A stretch of 64,000 nucleotides of DNA from Harmothoe impar (GCA_947462335.1 OX381710.1:25079772-25143771); one strand, 5' to 3'; numbered from the stretch's first letter, positions 1-11,827 are shown. Numbers and translations are program-made. The notes: generated by a model not told the origin, from the letters alone.

Positions 1-3000
1 TTCTACACAATAGTTTATATGGATTGGAACTGTATCTCTGTTCTGTTGTCAGTTCTAGGGGAATAAATGACACAAATTGGAGCAGTTGATATCAATTATG
101 AAATCTTTGATTGATAACAGTGCTGCAACATTGAATACTAGTATATTAGTAAGCATTTTGTATGAAGAAGAGAGAGGGTACTAGTAACTTGAACATGGAG
201 CAGGGGTTGTGAGGTGGGGTGGGGATGGGGTGTGGGGGTGCCAGCTGGAGGGATAATCCCATGGGGGAGGCCTCGTTTAGGTGAATGTTGCCGCCATGAC
301 GGGGGAGGGGGGGGGTACAGCTGGTAACAGAGCTGTGGCATGTGGTCAGGGGTGTAGACTAGACGGGATTAGTGCGTGGAGGCTGTGGTATGGGGCCCAC
401 TTTGTATATTGGGTGGGGGGGGGGGGGGGGAGAGAACATCCCTTCATTATTTCCCCAATATTGATACCAATACATATTATATTTCCCAACGGCCAGAAGT
501 ATTAAAGAAAAGAAAGTGACATGGGGGGGGGGGGGTCAACTTTGGGAGAAATTGGGGCAGAATATTCTTCTTTTTTTCAAATTAAAAAAAACATCTACCC
601 GGTAGTAATGATATGGGCTAACATCAACATTACCCCCGACATGTTGCCTCCATGTGCCACACAGGATGGTGGGTGGAAGGCAAGAGATCACTGAGTGGTA
701 TCTTTTTTTGGAGACGTTCGATTTAGGGAAGGCCTTAGGGTAGCATTTGGATCGCGCTCCAGGGTTGGGGTGGGGGCTGGGGTGGGCAAACAATCCATTC
801 ATCTCTTTCGGGCAACACTGTAAATGATAGGAGGGGCGAGGGGTAATGTAGACCAGTTTTACTTCGTGTAAAGAAAAAGAAAAAAGAAGACCACTCCCAA
901 AGTATAAATACACCACTAGCAACATACATTCTGTCATGAAACGCCATTTAATACAGACATCTAGGAACCTTATTACCCGGGGCCTGCGATACATGTTCCT
1001 ATTCTAGGAAGACTTTAAGTAGTATACAGACGAGACCTACACTAGGCCCCATTGTGGTACATGTATAATAAACACTAAATCCTGGTTTAAAGGATAGAGT
1101 CAAAACCTATTAGGGAGCCAACATGAGGCTCAGATTGTGTTTGTTTTGTTGTGGAAGCGCAATGTTTAGAGCTAGTGTAGTTGGAGGGAGGAATACGCTA
1201 CTCTAGACACGCTCTTCAGTGTACATGTAGCTGAAATATCTTTGTGTAAATAACATGCATACATTTATAGAAAATACAATTTATCAATGTCCATAACGTT
1301 GGTTAATTTAGATAGATATATAAGAATATAAAAGGAAATCACAACTTTGGGAGTAAAAGTGTAATTTCCAGATTCTTGGGACGTTCACATTTCTCAAAAT
1401 GATTAACATTATTATACATGCATACATGCCTCCATGGCGTCAATGGAGGTGTGCAGCATGGACCAGTGTAGGTGCCCACATGTAGACGGGGCCAGGCAGT
1501 ACCAGGGTGGGAGGCAGTGGAGGTGTATATATTTGTGCTTGTCTGGTCGCTATGCTCTCTACACCAACGCTAAACAGCACGTGCACTGTTGACATAATTC
1601 ACAATCCCAAGCCTCTACCAACTCCCCTACAGTCACCACAGTGTTGGGCGTGTGTGTGGGAATTGTGCAACTGTTTTCATGGTTGGCTATTAATAGTATT
1701 ATATGGTCATAACCCTGGCAAACGCAACTACCGGTATTCTGGTAATGATGTTACTAAACCAAATACTAAATTCATGTCGTTAACTACATGTATCTGGTAG
1801 TCTTCGGTCATAATCAGATACATATATAGAGTTATTATAACATTATAGCTAGCTAAGGTCTGGTCTATAGACAGCCCGAAGGCCAAAACATAACATTAAA
1901 ATATTGACCCAAATAGATTTTCTAGGGGGATCGCACTGCCCCCCCCCTTACGTCCCCTTCAAGTCGAAAATCGTGCAAGTCTGTGCCAATTTGTTGCATG
2001 GAAAAACAGGTGACACCCCACCCCCCTAATAGAGGGGTTGACATGCCCCCCCCCCCCCCCCTCTCCCAGTGGCTCCAGAGGGGTCAAAAGCGACCTGGCG
2101 ACTTGGGCTGTTTTCCAGGCGACCTGGCGGCCTGGTACAACCTGGCGACTTTTGGGGACTTTTCACTTGTTATAAAATGAATCACTCCCTAAAGTGCGTA
2201 TTTTAAAAACCTACTCGCTTCTAACCTATAACCTATAAGAGCTCATCTTAAACTAGGGCCTCAGGAACAACAATGCAACTTATCAAAGTTCCCACTGCTA
2301 GGTTTTCTATAACCCTCTTTAGGGTGGGGACGAAATGACAAAACACCCACTGCTAGGTAGGCCAGGCCTTATTCTGATCCGTTGTGCGGGTGCATGTTTG
2401 CTGACACAACAAACACCCATAACACATGCATGCACAGACTCACTGTGGGAGAGGTGAGGCCTGTGTGTGTGTAGGGGAGGGGTCTGGTTATGATCATACC
2501 TCCATACATGAAAACCTTTACAAAGAAGACCAACTGTGGGAGAACATGACATGAATTCAAAGAAGACCATGTATGGTCCCAATATGAAGTAGAAGAGATG
2601 GGGTGCATAATCCCTGCTGCATCACCACACACGTCAGTAAATGGTCAATAATTCCTATACGCATTGAGTTGATACACTCCCTTAAGGGCGGCATGATGCA
2701 TGAATGCAGCCCGGGAGACCACTGTATGCCTGGAGAATAGACTCACTAGGCATGCATCATTCCAACAAAGAGCAAACACTATGTGGCCCTTTAAAAAGGG
2801 CTATTAAAGGGTAAGCTGTGAACTCAGTGTACCGGTAATCAGAACAGAAACTACATTCATGGTGGATGGCAGTGTATCCATGCATGGACATGTTTAATAC
2901 TGGATTGTAATAAGTAAAATTCCGCTGCGCCACTGCCGCAAATCCGTCATAGATATTCACTTTTTAGTATGGCAGTCATGCTAATGGATCTAAGCGGGGA

Positions 3001-3096
3001 TCTAAGAGTAGGGAGTGGTGTCTAGGTCATGGACAAACACCCAAATACGTGCTACCCTACAGGCAGCTTTTGGGTTGTGCAGTAGTAGCTGCAACC
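1..3096. other. Non-coding stretch, intron or 3' side of the ATP10-like gene
   Basis: I see no exon or RNA gene here. The sequence holds several poly-G/poly-C runs (about 414-430, 523-536 and a C run at 2046-2060). At 2690-2760 there is a copy of a dispersed palindromic motif, ATGATGCATGAATGCAGC. The stretch 2020-2195 ends with CACTCCCTAAAG, which resembles the inverted end of the 51-54 kb transposon. The small open frames are low-complexity and match nothing I know. Because the ATP10-like gene runs leftward, this may be its intron. Confidence 0.5.
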
Positions 3097-3757
3097 TGTC
3101 CACCACAGCCACCACGCAGGCAGCTGTTGGAGGCCCACCACAGCCACCACGCAGGCAGCTGTTGGAGGCCCACCACAGCCACCACGCAGGCAGCTGTTGG
3201 AGTCCCACCACAGCCACCACGCAGGCAGCTGTTGGAGGCCCACCACAGCCACCACGCAGGCAGCTGTTGGAGGCCCACCACAGCCACCACGCAGGCAGCT
3301 GTTGGAGGCCCACCACAGCCACCATGCAGGCAGCTGTTGGAGGCCCACCACAGCCACCACAGGCAGCTGTTGGAGGCCCACCACAGCCACCACACAGACA
3401 GATCTCTGTTGGAGGCCCACCACAGTCACCACAGGCAGCTGTTGGAGGCCCACCACAGCCACCACAGGCAGCTGTTGGAGGCCCACCACAGCCACCACAG
3501 CCACCACAGGCAGCTGTTGGAGGCTCACCACAGTCGCCACAGGCAGCTGTTGGAGGCCCACCACAGCCACCACAGGCAGCTGTTGGAGGCCCACCACAGC
3601 CACCACACAGGCAGCTGTTGGAGGCCCACCACAGCCACCACACAGGCAGCTGTTGGAGGCCCACCACAGCCACCACGCAGGCAGCTGTTGGAGGCCCACC
3701 ACAGCCCCCACGCAGGCAGCTGTTGGAGGCCCACCACAACCACAACACAAGCAGCTG
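3097..3757. repeat. Minisatellite, 33-37-bp unit, about 20 copies
   Basis: Tandem copies of a unit built around GCAGGCAGCTGTTGG followed by AGGCCCACCACAGCCACCAC. Units are 35 bp at the left (with ACGCAGG), 33 bp in the middle (CCACAGG) and up to 37 bp where CACACAGG occurs; one copy carries an inserted AGATCTCT near 3400. The array lacks stop codons in several frames on both strands. It therefore yields long His/Pro/Gln-rich or Ala/Val-rich frames, which I regard as by-products of the repeat. Confidence 0.9.
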
Positions 3758-5003
3758 GAGGGGGGGGGGTAATGTGAGGTCTCGAGTGTGGGCAGTGGCT
3801 TGTGACTTCAGGGGGTTGAACGTGAGTAAAACAGGTTATATTTGGTGTCAGGCTATTCTCGTGTCTCTCTGCTGGAGTTGGACACTGTCCTGAATCCTCT
3901 TTCCACTGTGGTCGACTGCCAATAAGCTACTCAGATCGTACAGCCTTGGTGTTGGCTTCAACCACTTCTATACATTACTACATGTACATATATGACAGAC
4001 TGGTGTGTGTACATCAGTGCATGACCACCCTCCATCCCGTTATGCTCTGAATAAAGACGTCTACTTGACTGGGACATGGAGATGGAAACACCTTGAAAAC
4101 AGCCAAGAATGTACCTTACACTGGCCTCCAAGTACCTGGATAACTAGTTTTGGGCCACGTTACTATAGATTCTAAAAGATACTTCACGGGTCTAAAGGCA
4201 TCATCTTATGCTTCGATTTAAGTAATTTGGCAGACACTAATGCCGTATCATGGCTAGGTACACGACAGAAAACTTTGTGTAGAAGTGGTACCCGTGATTG
4301 ATGAAATATTTTAAAATGCGCCTGGGGTCTGATTATTGCCTCTTTATTACTGTAGTATACTTCCAAAAACCCTCGTATTATCCATTCCCCAACTGGATTC
4401 CTGCTTTGCGTACAAGCTGTTGCTTCTACACAACGTGTGGCAGGATGCATGAATGCATCCCTGGTAAGTCTTAGGACTGCGTTAATGCATCAATACGATA
4501 ACGGGCATAGCGAAGAAAAATATGCGGGCCTCAAATGGTTACAGCCAGTGCAATATCATCCAAGAGCAGATCAATCTATAAGAACACACATTGAATGCCT
4601 GATCAATAAGAAGGCAGCGGGAGACATCGACCAACAGTCCACCCAATAGGACTTGGCTACACGTCTGTAGACTATAGCAAAGTCTTATAGACCCAGGCCG
4701 TGATTACTATGGACTCTGGTCGATATAGCCTACATTATAGCTATATACATTTATAAGAAGACATATTGGTTAATAGTGTCAGAATCCCCTATGCAGCTAT
4801 ACAGCCTTTTGTAACCTGCACGAGTGGGCCTAGTGTTGAACAATGTGCCCCTACCCAGTGGGCATGGAGCAGGTTATCATACAGCGGACTGCAACTGTGT
4901 GTCCATGATGGGGACCTGCTACCTGTCCAGCCCCTGTTCAATCAACTCCTCTAGTCTGTCTTTCTTTCCTCCCTAAAGAAAAAGGTACATGTACATATGT
5001 GTT

Positions 5004-5137
5004 AGATAGACTACACCTGGACCCGGTTCTTCCATATACCCACTGCCCCACAGGGTCAAGACGAGGTGTTATACACCGAGTCGATGACCAGTGGGCAGTG
5101 GGTATGTGGGAGAAGCCGGGCCAGGTGTAGTCTATCT
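5004..5137. repeat. Fold-back element with about 46-bp inverted arms
   Basis: The left arm starts AGATAGACTACACCTGG and continues to ATACCCACTGCCC near 5050. The right arm, from GGGCAGTGGGTAT near 5091 to CCAGGTGTAGTCTATCT at 5137, is its inverted complement with few mismatches, around a 40-base loop. No open reading frame or clear target duplication is visible. It is likely a small MITE. Confidence 0.7.
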
Positions 5138-5642
5138 GATTTAACCCTCGGTTATGTCAGGGTATACAATATACACAAAGTGTGAAACCCATTGTATTAG
5201 CCCTCCACCGTGGGTTAAATGTACATATCCTATACCTATCTCCAGATATTTTCTCCAGAGGTTTCTAGAGCTCTAGAGTTTCTGTAGCGCTTTTCTGATA
5301 TGGTTAACTGTAGCTAGCTACTGTAGCCACAATAAATACACTCAGTACGTCTAGCACGGCCTGTCTACATTGTACCACAGATCTAAGGATGTATTCACCA
5401 CTCTGTCACTTATTACTGATCTTCGATTGAACTCTCTGCGTGATACCACCGTTGTATTTGCTGATATCAGACCAAAAACGAACAAATAAATACTTTGATG
5501 CACCACATTGTCACACTGCTGTATACCCTGTTTGTAGCTTACGGTATCCTGAATTCTCAAGTGATCCTACAGTACCTTTGTGTAGGGACATAATTGTTAT
5601 CTTAACACTGATCTATATTAACCCTCAATGGGCAGCATAATG

Positions 5643-5837
5643 CTTTAATGTGCTATTCCGTTTGTTGGTATGAATGCAGTCCTGATACGTATAATTGTCA
5701 GGGCTGCATCAGAATGCCACATGCCGACCCTTTTGGAGTGTATGAATCCCATAGGGTTACCATGATGCATGAATGCAGCTGCTTTACCTGCAGTGCTGCA
5801 TTCATGCATCATGACAATATGCGGCCCATGAATGGTT
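5643..5837. repeat. Palindromic dispersed repeat (ATGATGCATGAATGCAGC family)
   Basis: Contains CATGATGCATGAATGCAGC at 5760-5778 and its inverted complement ending near 5814, separated by a short spacer, plus further diverged half-copies near 5669 and 5700. Related copies lie near 2690, 4441, 39060 and 57940. I read it as a short non-autonomous element; its exact ends are not resolved. Confidence 0.55.
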
Positions 5838-6313
5838 AAACAAACATGATATCGGTCTGCCACTCATGTTGCTGACCTAGTATCAGTATCCAAAGCCCAG
5901 ATATCAATGTCTACCTTAATGGGTCTGTATCAGGTAGACGGGCCGGCTATTACCTGAACAGAAGTAACAGGTGGACTTATATCTAGCACTCCCACCTGTG
6001 GAGATTGGGGATCATACTAATACAAGCCATTTCACGCCGCCCTACATTACCTATAATTAATTACTGTAAAGGTACATTGCCAGGTGCATCATACATGGAA
6101 GGTAATTAGAAGATTTATTTCATGGTAAATACGGCACTCCCATTGAGTTAACCAAGGAAGGCCGTATTTAACACCCCCCGTGAAATAACCCTGGTACGTA
6201 TTTCACGGCCTGTCAAATGATTGAAATTGTTGATTTAACCACTATAAATTAGCTTTTTCAGAGTAATCAAGTGGACTTTTGACAAATATTATTAATAACG
6301 ACATGAAATAAAC

Positions 6314-6412
6314 ACAAAGGAGCACTCGTAGAGTTCCCCACTGAGGGTTATTTCACTCGGCTTCGCCTCGTGAAATAACCCTCAGTGAGGAACTCTACTC
6401 GTGCACCTTTGT
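6314..6412. repeat. Long hairpin with about 45-bp arms
   Basis: The arm ACAAAGGAGCACTCGTAGAG (6314 on) and the continuing ACTGAGGGTTATTTCACTCG pair with the inverted copy ending CTCGTGCACCTTTGT at 6412. There are only a few mismatches, and the loop (GCTTCGCC) is a few bases. The same TGAAATAACCC core recurs near 6180-6210, so this is probably one end of a larger degenerate inverted-repeat element. Confidence 0.7.
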
Positions 6413-6880
6413 CTATGTATCATATGTAATAGGGTCCAGAGAAGCCATCCAATTCGAGTATCGTAGGCCCTACGTAGGCGCCCCTACTTATTTTATCAAG
6501 TATCTAAGGGGAAGCCGATTAAAGTCCATAAAGGTATGAGAAACCGCAGAAGTACAGGTACTGTATCCTTGCTATTAACAGTTTTAAACATGCGTTTACC
6601 TAGCAGGTATGATAGCATGGCATAGGGTCCAATGGAGTCATATACTCTGACATATTACCCAGGTATGTCATGCAATACGTCTCGGGGGCACCTGGTTTCT
6701 GACAGTCAAACTACCAGATTCTTTAACGAATTCTTTTTCTTTATAAATCAGAAGCTAATGTAGGGATTTGGAACAACGTCCTTCCCTTCCCTTCGGGGGT
6801 GTCATTAATTCCTAGGGCATCTCCTGAAAACTCACAATAAATGGGCTACGATAAAAAATTTAAATAAAAGTTTTACTCAC

Positions 6881-7287
6881 TTTGAATATACTCTGCAATG
6901 TAGCTTGTTAACCTTGTTATCCGACTTATAGCGGCGGTAGTCCTCAAAGCCATCCTTTAAACATGTAACCGCTAACACGAATATCACCGGTATCATGGCC
7001 ACCTCCTTGCCAAACGCGTTCACCTGTGGCACCCAGTTCAGCAGTACCACGAAGATAAAGTACAGGTTGGCGAATCTATGGAACTGCTCGAACATGTTCT
7101 TGGGTAGGAAGGAGAGGAGGGTGTATTTGGTGGTTTTTATACGGTTGGTGAGGTATTTGTGGTTGGGTCGCTCTCGCTCCGGGAGCTCGTCAGAGTAGAG
7201 GTGGTTGGGCACGACTCGTCGGTGGTTAGTCGGAGTCTTGGTGTTACCCGAACTCTTCTGGAGTCGCTTCTTGAGTATGTTTCCCAT
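6881..7287 (-). CDS. First coding exon of an ATP10-type P4-ATPase (phospholipid flippase), partial
   Basis: The minus-strand frame starts with ATG at 7287 in a strong Kozak context (ACCATGG) and gives 135 whole codons. The exon ends at 6881 with donor GTGAGT (6880-6875), phase 2. Residues 49-64 carry [16 protein letters not shown] and residues 66-77 [12 protein letters not shown], hallmarks of P4-ATPases just before the first membrane segment. Residues about 72-92 and 96-112 look like membrane helices 1 and 2. From memory, the wording is closest to the ATP10 group, which moves phospholipids from the outer to the inner membrane leaflet with a CDC50 partner. Full ATP10 proteins have about 1,400-1,500 residues, so only about a tenth is present. 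The actuator domain, the catalytic DKTGT site and all other exons must lie left of the window or in introns I could not resolve. Assignment to a particular ATP10 paralogue is not possible. Confidence 0.88.
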
Positions 7288-8436
7288 GGTGAATAAATGT
7301 GTATTAATCCAATCCTAGTGTTGCTGAAATAACAAATGATGAAGGGATTAACTCTCAATCGGTCGGATTAGCCCAGTGACTGCTGTAATAGTGGAACCTC
7401 CTACAGACATGTATAAACTATAATACCAGCTTAATCTTGACGATGACACAGCAGGATTTACATAGGTCGCATTTGAGATATTGATTAGCACACTAAAAGT
7501 CACATGGCAAGTTGTCTGAGTAATTCCGGAAAAAAAGGAGGTCAAAGTGTTTTTTTCCCCACCAAATTATAAACATACTTATGTCAATAGATATATGATA
7601 GTGTACCGGGGTATTCTATATCATAAAGATCTACTTGTCTAAGTTCCCATTCATGTGTACGGTAGGTCGATAAAACATAAGGTTGAGAAAACCTTATCAG
7701 CATGAGTACCTGTACAAAGGTCTGGGGAGATAAGACTGACCTCAACCTTCAGTTTTACCTGAGAGTCTGCGTGGGATTACATTCATTATTCACCACGTCA
7801 CTGATATTAAAGATAAGATATCAAGACACACACGCTGTCGCAAGGACGCCTCCCTAGAAACCAGGCCAACTACCCATATATAGCAGCCATAAGATATCGA
7901 CCTTTCAATAAGTTAAACTTTTATCTAAAACTAAGGGGAGTGCTACCATCTTTAAACAATTTGGCCATGGGTTGGGTCAAAACAAACGTAACCCACAACT
8001 GCCACAAGTGGCTTTATACTCCATCAGCCCCTTCTAATATATCCATCTGTATGCTTTGTTGCTGTAGGTAGAATAAATCTTTTGAGAGTGGTAACAAATA
8101 ATCTGCACAGTAGGAGGAGGCTATAGTAGGAGTATAGACTATATATAACAACTACTTAAACAAGTACATGGGGCAGGGAATACCAGGTACCTCATATACT
8201 CAAATACTAGAAAAATAGTTGATATAGACTAGATCATGCAATGTCAATGATATACATCCAAGATTCCAAGCTGGATCAAGCTGGATCAAGCAGTCGAGAG
8301 TTCAATACCGGTAGTTTCAATAAATTGATTAAAATCAAATCAAATGACCACTTCCCTATACTCCCCAGGTTTCTAATTTTTTAGTCTGGAATAACATGTA
8401 TTAACCCCCAAACTATTATGATACAACCAACAATAA
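7288..8436. other. 5' region of the ATP10-like gene, no recognisable gene
   Basis: This stretch lies upstream of the minus-strand ATP10-like start codon and must include its 5' UTR or promoter, perhaps with an upstream intron. I see no clear TATA box, CpG cluster or conserved site. A short direct duplication, CAAGCTGGATCAAG, occurs near 8267-8290. Confidence 0.4.
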
Positions 8437-8814
8437 GGCCACTCAAAAAAATAAAATGGTTTCTCATCACCGCGCGCATCATAAAAATCAGGTTTTGGGG
8501 GAAACTTCTTTTTTTTTTTGCCAAATTTTGATGAAAAACCTCATCAAAATGGATAAAATTGGTGATATTTGGTATCAAATTAAAGCTAATAATGCCAGCA
8601 ATGCAGTGGTATAGAAATAACTTACAAACAACCACTTCTTAAGATCAATTAATTGTTAACTAATAAAATGTGAATTTTGGCCAAAGAAACCCGTAAATTG
8701 TCCTATAGATTTTGGCTTGCGAGTTAAAAAAAAAAAAAAAAAAAAAAAAAAGCCTCCCTCGTCAGATTTCTCAGACCTTGGTGATGAGAAACCACTTTTT
8801 TTTTTTGAGTGGCC
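8437..8814. mobile_element. PIF/Harbinger-type MITE, 378 bp, target duplication TAA
   Basis: The element starts GGCCACTCAAAAAA and ends TTTTTTGAGTGGCC. The inverted ends continue into TGGTTTCTCATCACC and GGTGATGAGAAACCA, giving about 35 bp of imperfect terminal repeat. It is flanked directly by TAA at 8434-8436 and 8815-8817. A three-base TAA/TTA duplication and GG-starting ends are typical of PIF/Harbinger elements. The interior is AT-rich, has a 25-base A run near 8727-8751, and encodes no transposase. Relatives lie at 38578-38928, about 26563-26973, and as an end fragment near 61985-62030. Confidence 0.85.
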
Positions 8815-8861
8815 TAATGTTGAGCCACAAGCCAAGCCAAGGCCTTCTACCTTCGCCTGTC

Positions 8862-8914
8862 ATGGGAATTAAGTACCGTACTACTATAATAGTAGTACGG
8901 TACTTAATTCCCAT
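8862..8914. repeat. Perfect palindrome, 26-bp arms around one base
   Basis: The left arm (8862-8887) starts ATGGGAATTAAGTACCGTAC and the right arm (8889-8914) is its exact inverted complement, with a single A at the centre. Shorter matching pieces outside (GCCAAGGCC near 8837, GCCTTGGC near 8928, CATGAC near 8920) extend the fold. The sequence could extrude as a cruciform. It starts about 50 bp right of the MITE. Confidence 0.92.
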
Positions 8915-10085
8915 CACCCATGACTCTTGCCTTGGCCTCTTTGCCGAGGTTTGACCTCACTCCGGTCACCTGATTTGCTCCTTCACTTCAGCTCTTCTGC
9001 CTTGGTTTTCCCGGCATACGAAAACCCAGGATATCAATGGAAATTACCTTCGGAGTCTCTGCAGACTCAGTCCTTGCAGCCAAGAGAAGCCTCTGTAGAT
9101 GGGGGTGACACGAATCCACAAACGGTGACCGACTTGGGAGGCACGTCAGTCGCCCGTCTAGTCCGACACAGCTTCACCGAGCGAGGTGGGGGAGAGGCAG
9201 CTCGCGTTTCCACTTTCGGGGAAAGGTTCACGAGTTGGGAGTCAATAAAACACATCAAATCCTAACTGAATCCAAGGTTGGTGCCCTCAGATTAAGGCAA
9301 CAACCCGCAGCTCTTAAACGGCGTCACCATGCTTGTTTCGGAGGAGTTTTCTAGCCCAAAATCCCAGTCCTCATCGTAGAGAAATTGAAATCCTTCCTTC
9401 CAACTCGGCGACTCGCTGCTTTCTGACGTCTAAGTGCACGCGTACTGAGGATCGAGATTGCTACGTTCGCTGGGCCCCCCACGTCAAAACTAATAATGTA
9501 AACAAAGGAACTCACCATTTTTGATCTAAAAAGTGGCTTTTTAACTCGTACATTTCTATCAAAATGAATTTCAAGATGTGTTTAGACATTTCTCAGACTA
9601 TTGCATCCTCTATTGCAGTAGTTGTCATATCTTTTCTCCTTTTTTCTCTTCGCCAAACTTTTTATTGACTAGCGGGGGCTCTCATGCTGTCTTCAAGCAC
9701 ATAGTAGGTGCAGAACCTACACTGGCGTCCAGTGCGTCCCATATTGCTATGGAGAAAGCTGGAGCAGAGACAGCACAGAGAACCACTGGGAATCCACATA
9801 TCTGTTAGGAGAGTGAATACACATCGGAGAGAGCGAGATTAAAAGAAATATTTCGTATATAATCAAACATCTATGTGCAGCAAAGTAAAATAAATTGTAT
9901 GAGTGAAGTAGAGATACTCTTAAAGTTCATGCATTCACAATTATTTTCATATTTTTATTGAAAAATCTTTCCAACTTTATCATTCATGTTTTAAAATTCT
10001 GTCTAAAAGTTGTAATCTTGTTTCGATCACAAGTAACAGAGGTCAAGGTCAGATCGAAAATCGAGCAGCAAGACAAGACGACAGC
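8915..10085. other. Region upstream of TIMM8, promoter not resolved
   Basis: The stretch has relatively GC-rich parts at 8990-9260 and 9420-9490 that could hold regulatory DNA. A 112-codon frame at 8927-9265 matches no family I know and ends beside an AATAAA at 9245, so I do not call it a gene. No TATA box is evident near the TIMM8 start. The bases just before 10086 (CAAGACGACAGC) would be its 5' UTR. Confidence 0.4.
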
Positions 10086-10340
10086 ATGGCTTCTCAAACA
10101 GATAAAGTCGATCCTGAATTGCAGGAATTCCTCATGATGGAGCAACAGAAAGCCCAGCTGCAGGGGACGATTCACTCCATGACGGACACGTGTTGGGATA
10201 TGTGTGTTGACAAGCCCCGTGACAAAATGGACTACAGAACAGAGGCCTGTGTCACCAACTGTGTTGACCGGTTCATTGACACCACCCTCCAAATCACACA
10301 ACGTTTCCAACAAATGCTCGGACGGGCCGGCGGCCACTAG
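10086..10340 (+). CDS. TIMM8: TIMM8, small Tim chaperone of the mitochondrial intermembrane space
   Basis: A complete 84-residue protein with the small-Tim signature: twin CX3C motifs at C36-C40 and C55-C59, separated by 14 residues. The segments DPELQEF (9-15), MTDTCWDMCVDKP (32-44) and EACVTNCVDRFIDT (53-66) match the Tim8/DDP group closely as I remember it. In that family Tim8 pairs with Tim13 in a 70-kDa hexamer. The hexamer shields hydrophobic precursors such as Tim23 on their way to the inner membrane, and the cysteines form disulfides after Mia40-dependent import. There is no N-terminal presequence, as expected. The start is the only in-frame ATG before the conserved core. The frame has no intron here, whereas vertebrate TIMM8 genes are split, so it is either an intronless gene or a retrocopy. 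The intact frame, with no poly-A trace near the stop, favours a working gene. Whether it is closer to TIMM8A or TIMM8B cannot be said. Confidence 0.93.
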   Translation: MASQTDKVDPELQEFLMMEQQKAQLQGTIHSMTDTCWDMCVDKPRDKMDYRTEACVTNCVDRFIDTTLQITQRFQQMLGRAGGH

Positions 10341-11827
10341 GACTTTGTCAAATATAGGATAATATAGAGACTCTTTGCCGAAGTTAAAGCCTCGAGAAAG
10401 AGGCCGGAATCATGGCAAATTACTATAAATGTGATCACAATTGAGATCAGGGGCAATGCTAGCCTATAGACTTATAATTTTATATAACAATATTAATAAC
10501 ATGGCAGGGGCCGGGGTAGGGTTAAATTTCCAAAACCAGTCAGGGAAAGGAGCATTTTCCTAGCCTAGGCCATGGAACTGCCTAGCCCTGACCTTACATA
10601 CTGATTATCTGATAAAGATGACCCTGGCCTATGGCTATGCCAAGCTATGTCTAAGGCACAGATCAAAACTAGGTTTTGACCATCATTCATTGTATCAAGC
10701 CTAGTTTCTTACCCAGGTTATGGATAGGCCTACTCTTGGAATGAAAGATACGATTACAAACATTGTCCAAAGAAAACTGGTATGCAACTGCTCCGCATGG
10801 ACTTTCACATGAGCTGCACTCTTCATAGTAATCATAGAATCATATTTACATGGACACACATGACAAGCCGAGCACAAGCAGCAACCTGGAATCATCATTA
10901 AGTCCTGATAACAGTAATATTAACAATGGAAAGAAGTGGACAAAAAAACAACAACATTCAAAACGCTTTAAAAACACAAAATGGACACATCAGTTAGCAT
11001 TACTTTAGACCAAGTACGTAGCATATTACATATATCTATGCTACCGTACGATATCTATGCTTCCATGTGAATTCTTACGGAAAAGGGAGAAAGTGATAGA
11101 TCAATCTAGAATTTTCTGATGTAGCCTAGATCTCTAGGCCTGAGGAAACTAGCATCTTGCATCACAATTTTTTAGAAATTCTACCTGATATGAACATATA
11201 ATCATTACAACGGGACGATAGACACTATAGATTTCACTCGCTTTGTGTCGATTGCTATTTAGTATTTGCTTTTGTCCATGCTAAATCGAAATCGTGTTAT
11301 GATAAATCTAGCTCGTACATGTGTGTCAGAGCAGAAATAATGGTAATGACCAGCGTATCATAACTAGCCCATTAAAGGTCATCTATGGTCCATACTCTAA
11401 TAAACAACACATATATACCGTTTTCTGAAGTTATGTCTCTCTCCATTGTCTTCTCATCCATTTTACCATGGACGTCAATATACTGAGATATTTAGATTCA
11501 TGATTATGTATACGTCACTATCATTACCGTATTCTACGTAATAAGGGCCCTGGGCGCGTATAAAATTATTTTGTATGACGTTTTTAGTACTGTAAAAGGA
11601 CTAGGGCAAGACAAGTACTCAATAAATCACAACAAGGACACCAATCCAATTAAAGTTGAGATCTGTATATTATCAATTCAATGAAGGTACAAGGTCATCT
11701 ATTTGGTGTAGTGAGGGCTAAGCTAAAGGTTGGCACGTCAGCACACTTTGGCTGGTTGGACAAGACTGATCCGCCAACCCCGCGGCGGACCGTTATATAG
11801 GGGTGGCGGATGCCGCGCGCCATCTAG
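10341..11827. other. Intergenic stretch downstream of TIMM8
   Basis: No gene is seen. No AATAAA lies close behind the TIMM8 stop; the first clear one is near 11620. Around 11527-11600 the sequence TACCGTATTCTACGTAATAAG resembles the inverted end of the small element at 25616-25790. Near 11765-11815, GATCCGCC and GGCGGAT motifs occur that also appear right of the nested insertion at 25460-25505. Confidence 0.4.

Larger units (their letters stand above)
3758..6874. other. Non-coding stretch with hairpin elements, probably intron of the ATP10-like gene
   Basis: No further ATP10-like exon is recognisable on the minus strand in this stretch. It holds three fold-back structures listed separately (5004-5137, 5643-5837, 6314-6412). 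A short inverted pair, AAATACGGC near 6126 and GCCGTATTT near 6161, also lies here, along with a diverged copy of the ATGCATGAATGCA motif at 4441-4482. Confidence 0.5.

Noticed and set aside
3002..3893. Pro/Gln/His-rich and Ala/Val/Trp-rich frames at 3.0-3.9 kb
   Set aside because: They follow the minisatellite on both strands and in several frames, with no start context or exon borders; best explained by the repeat.
8927..9265. 112-codon plus-strand frame as a gene
   Set aside because: No family match and no splice or promoter support; it overlaps the palindrome flank. Kept only as intergenic sequence.
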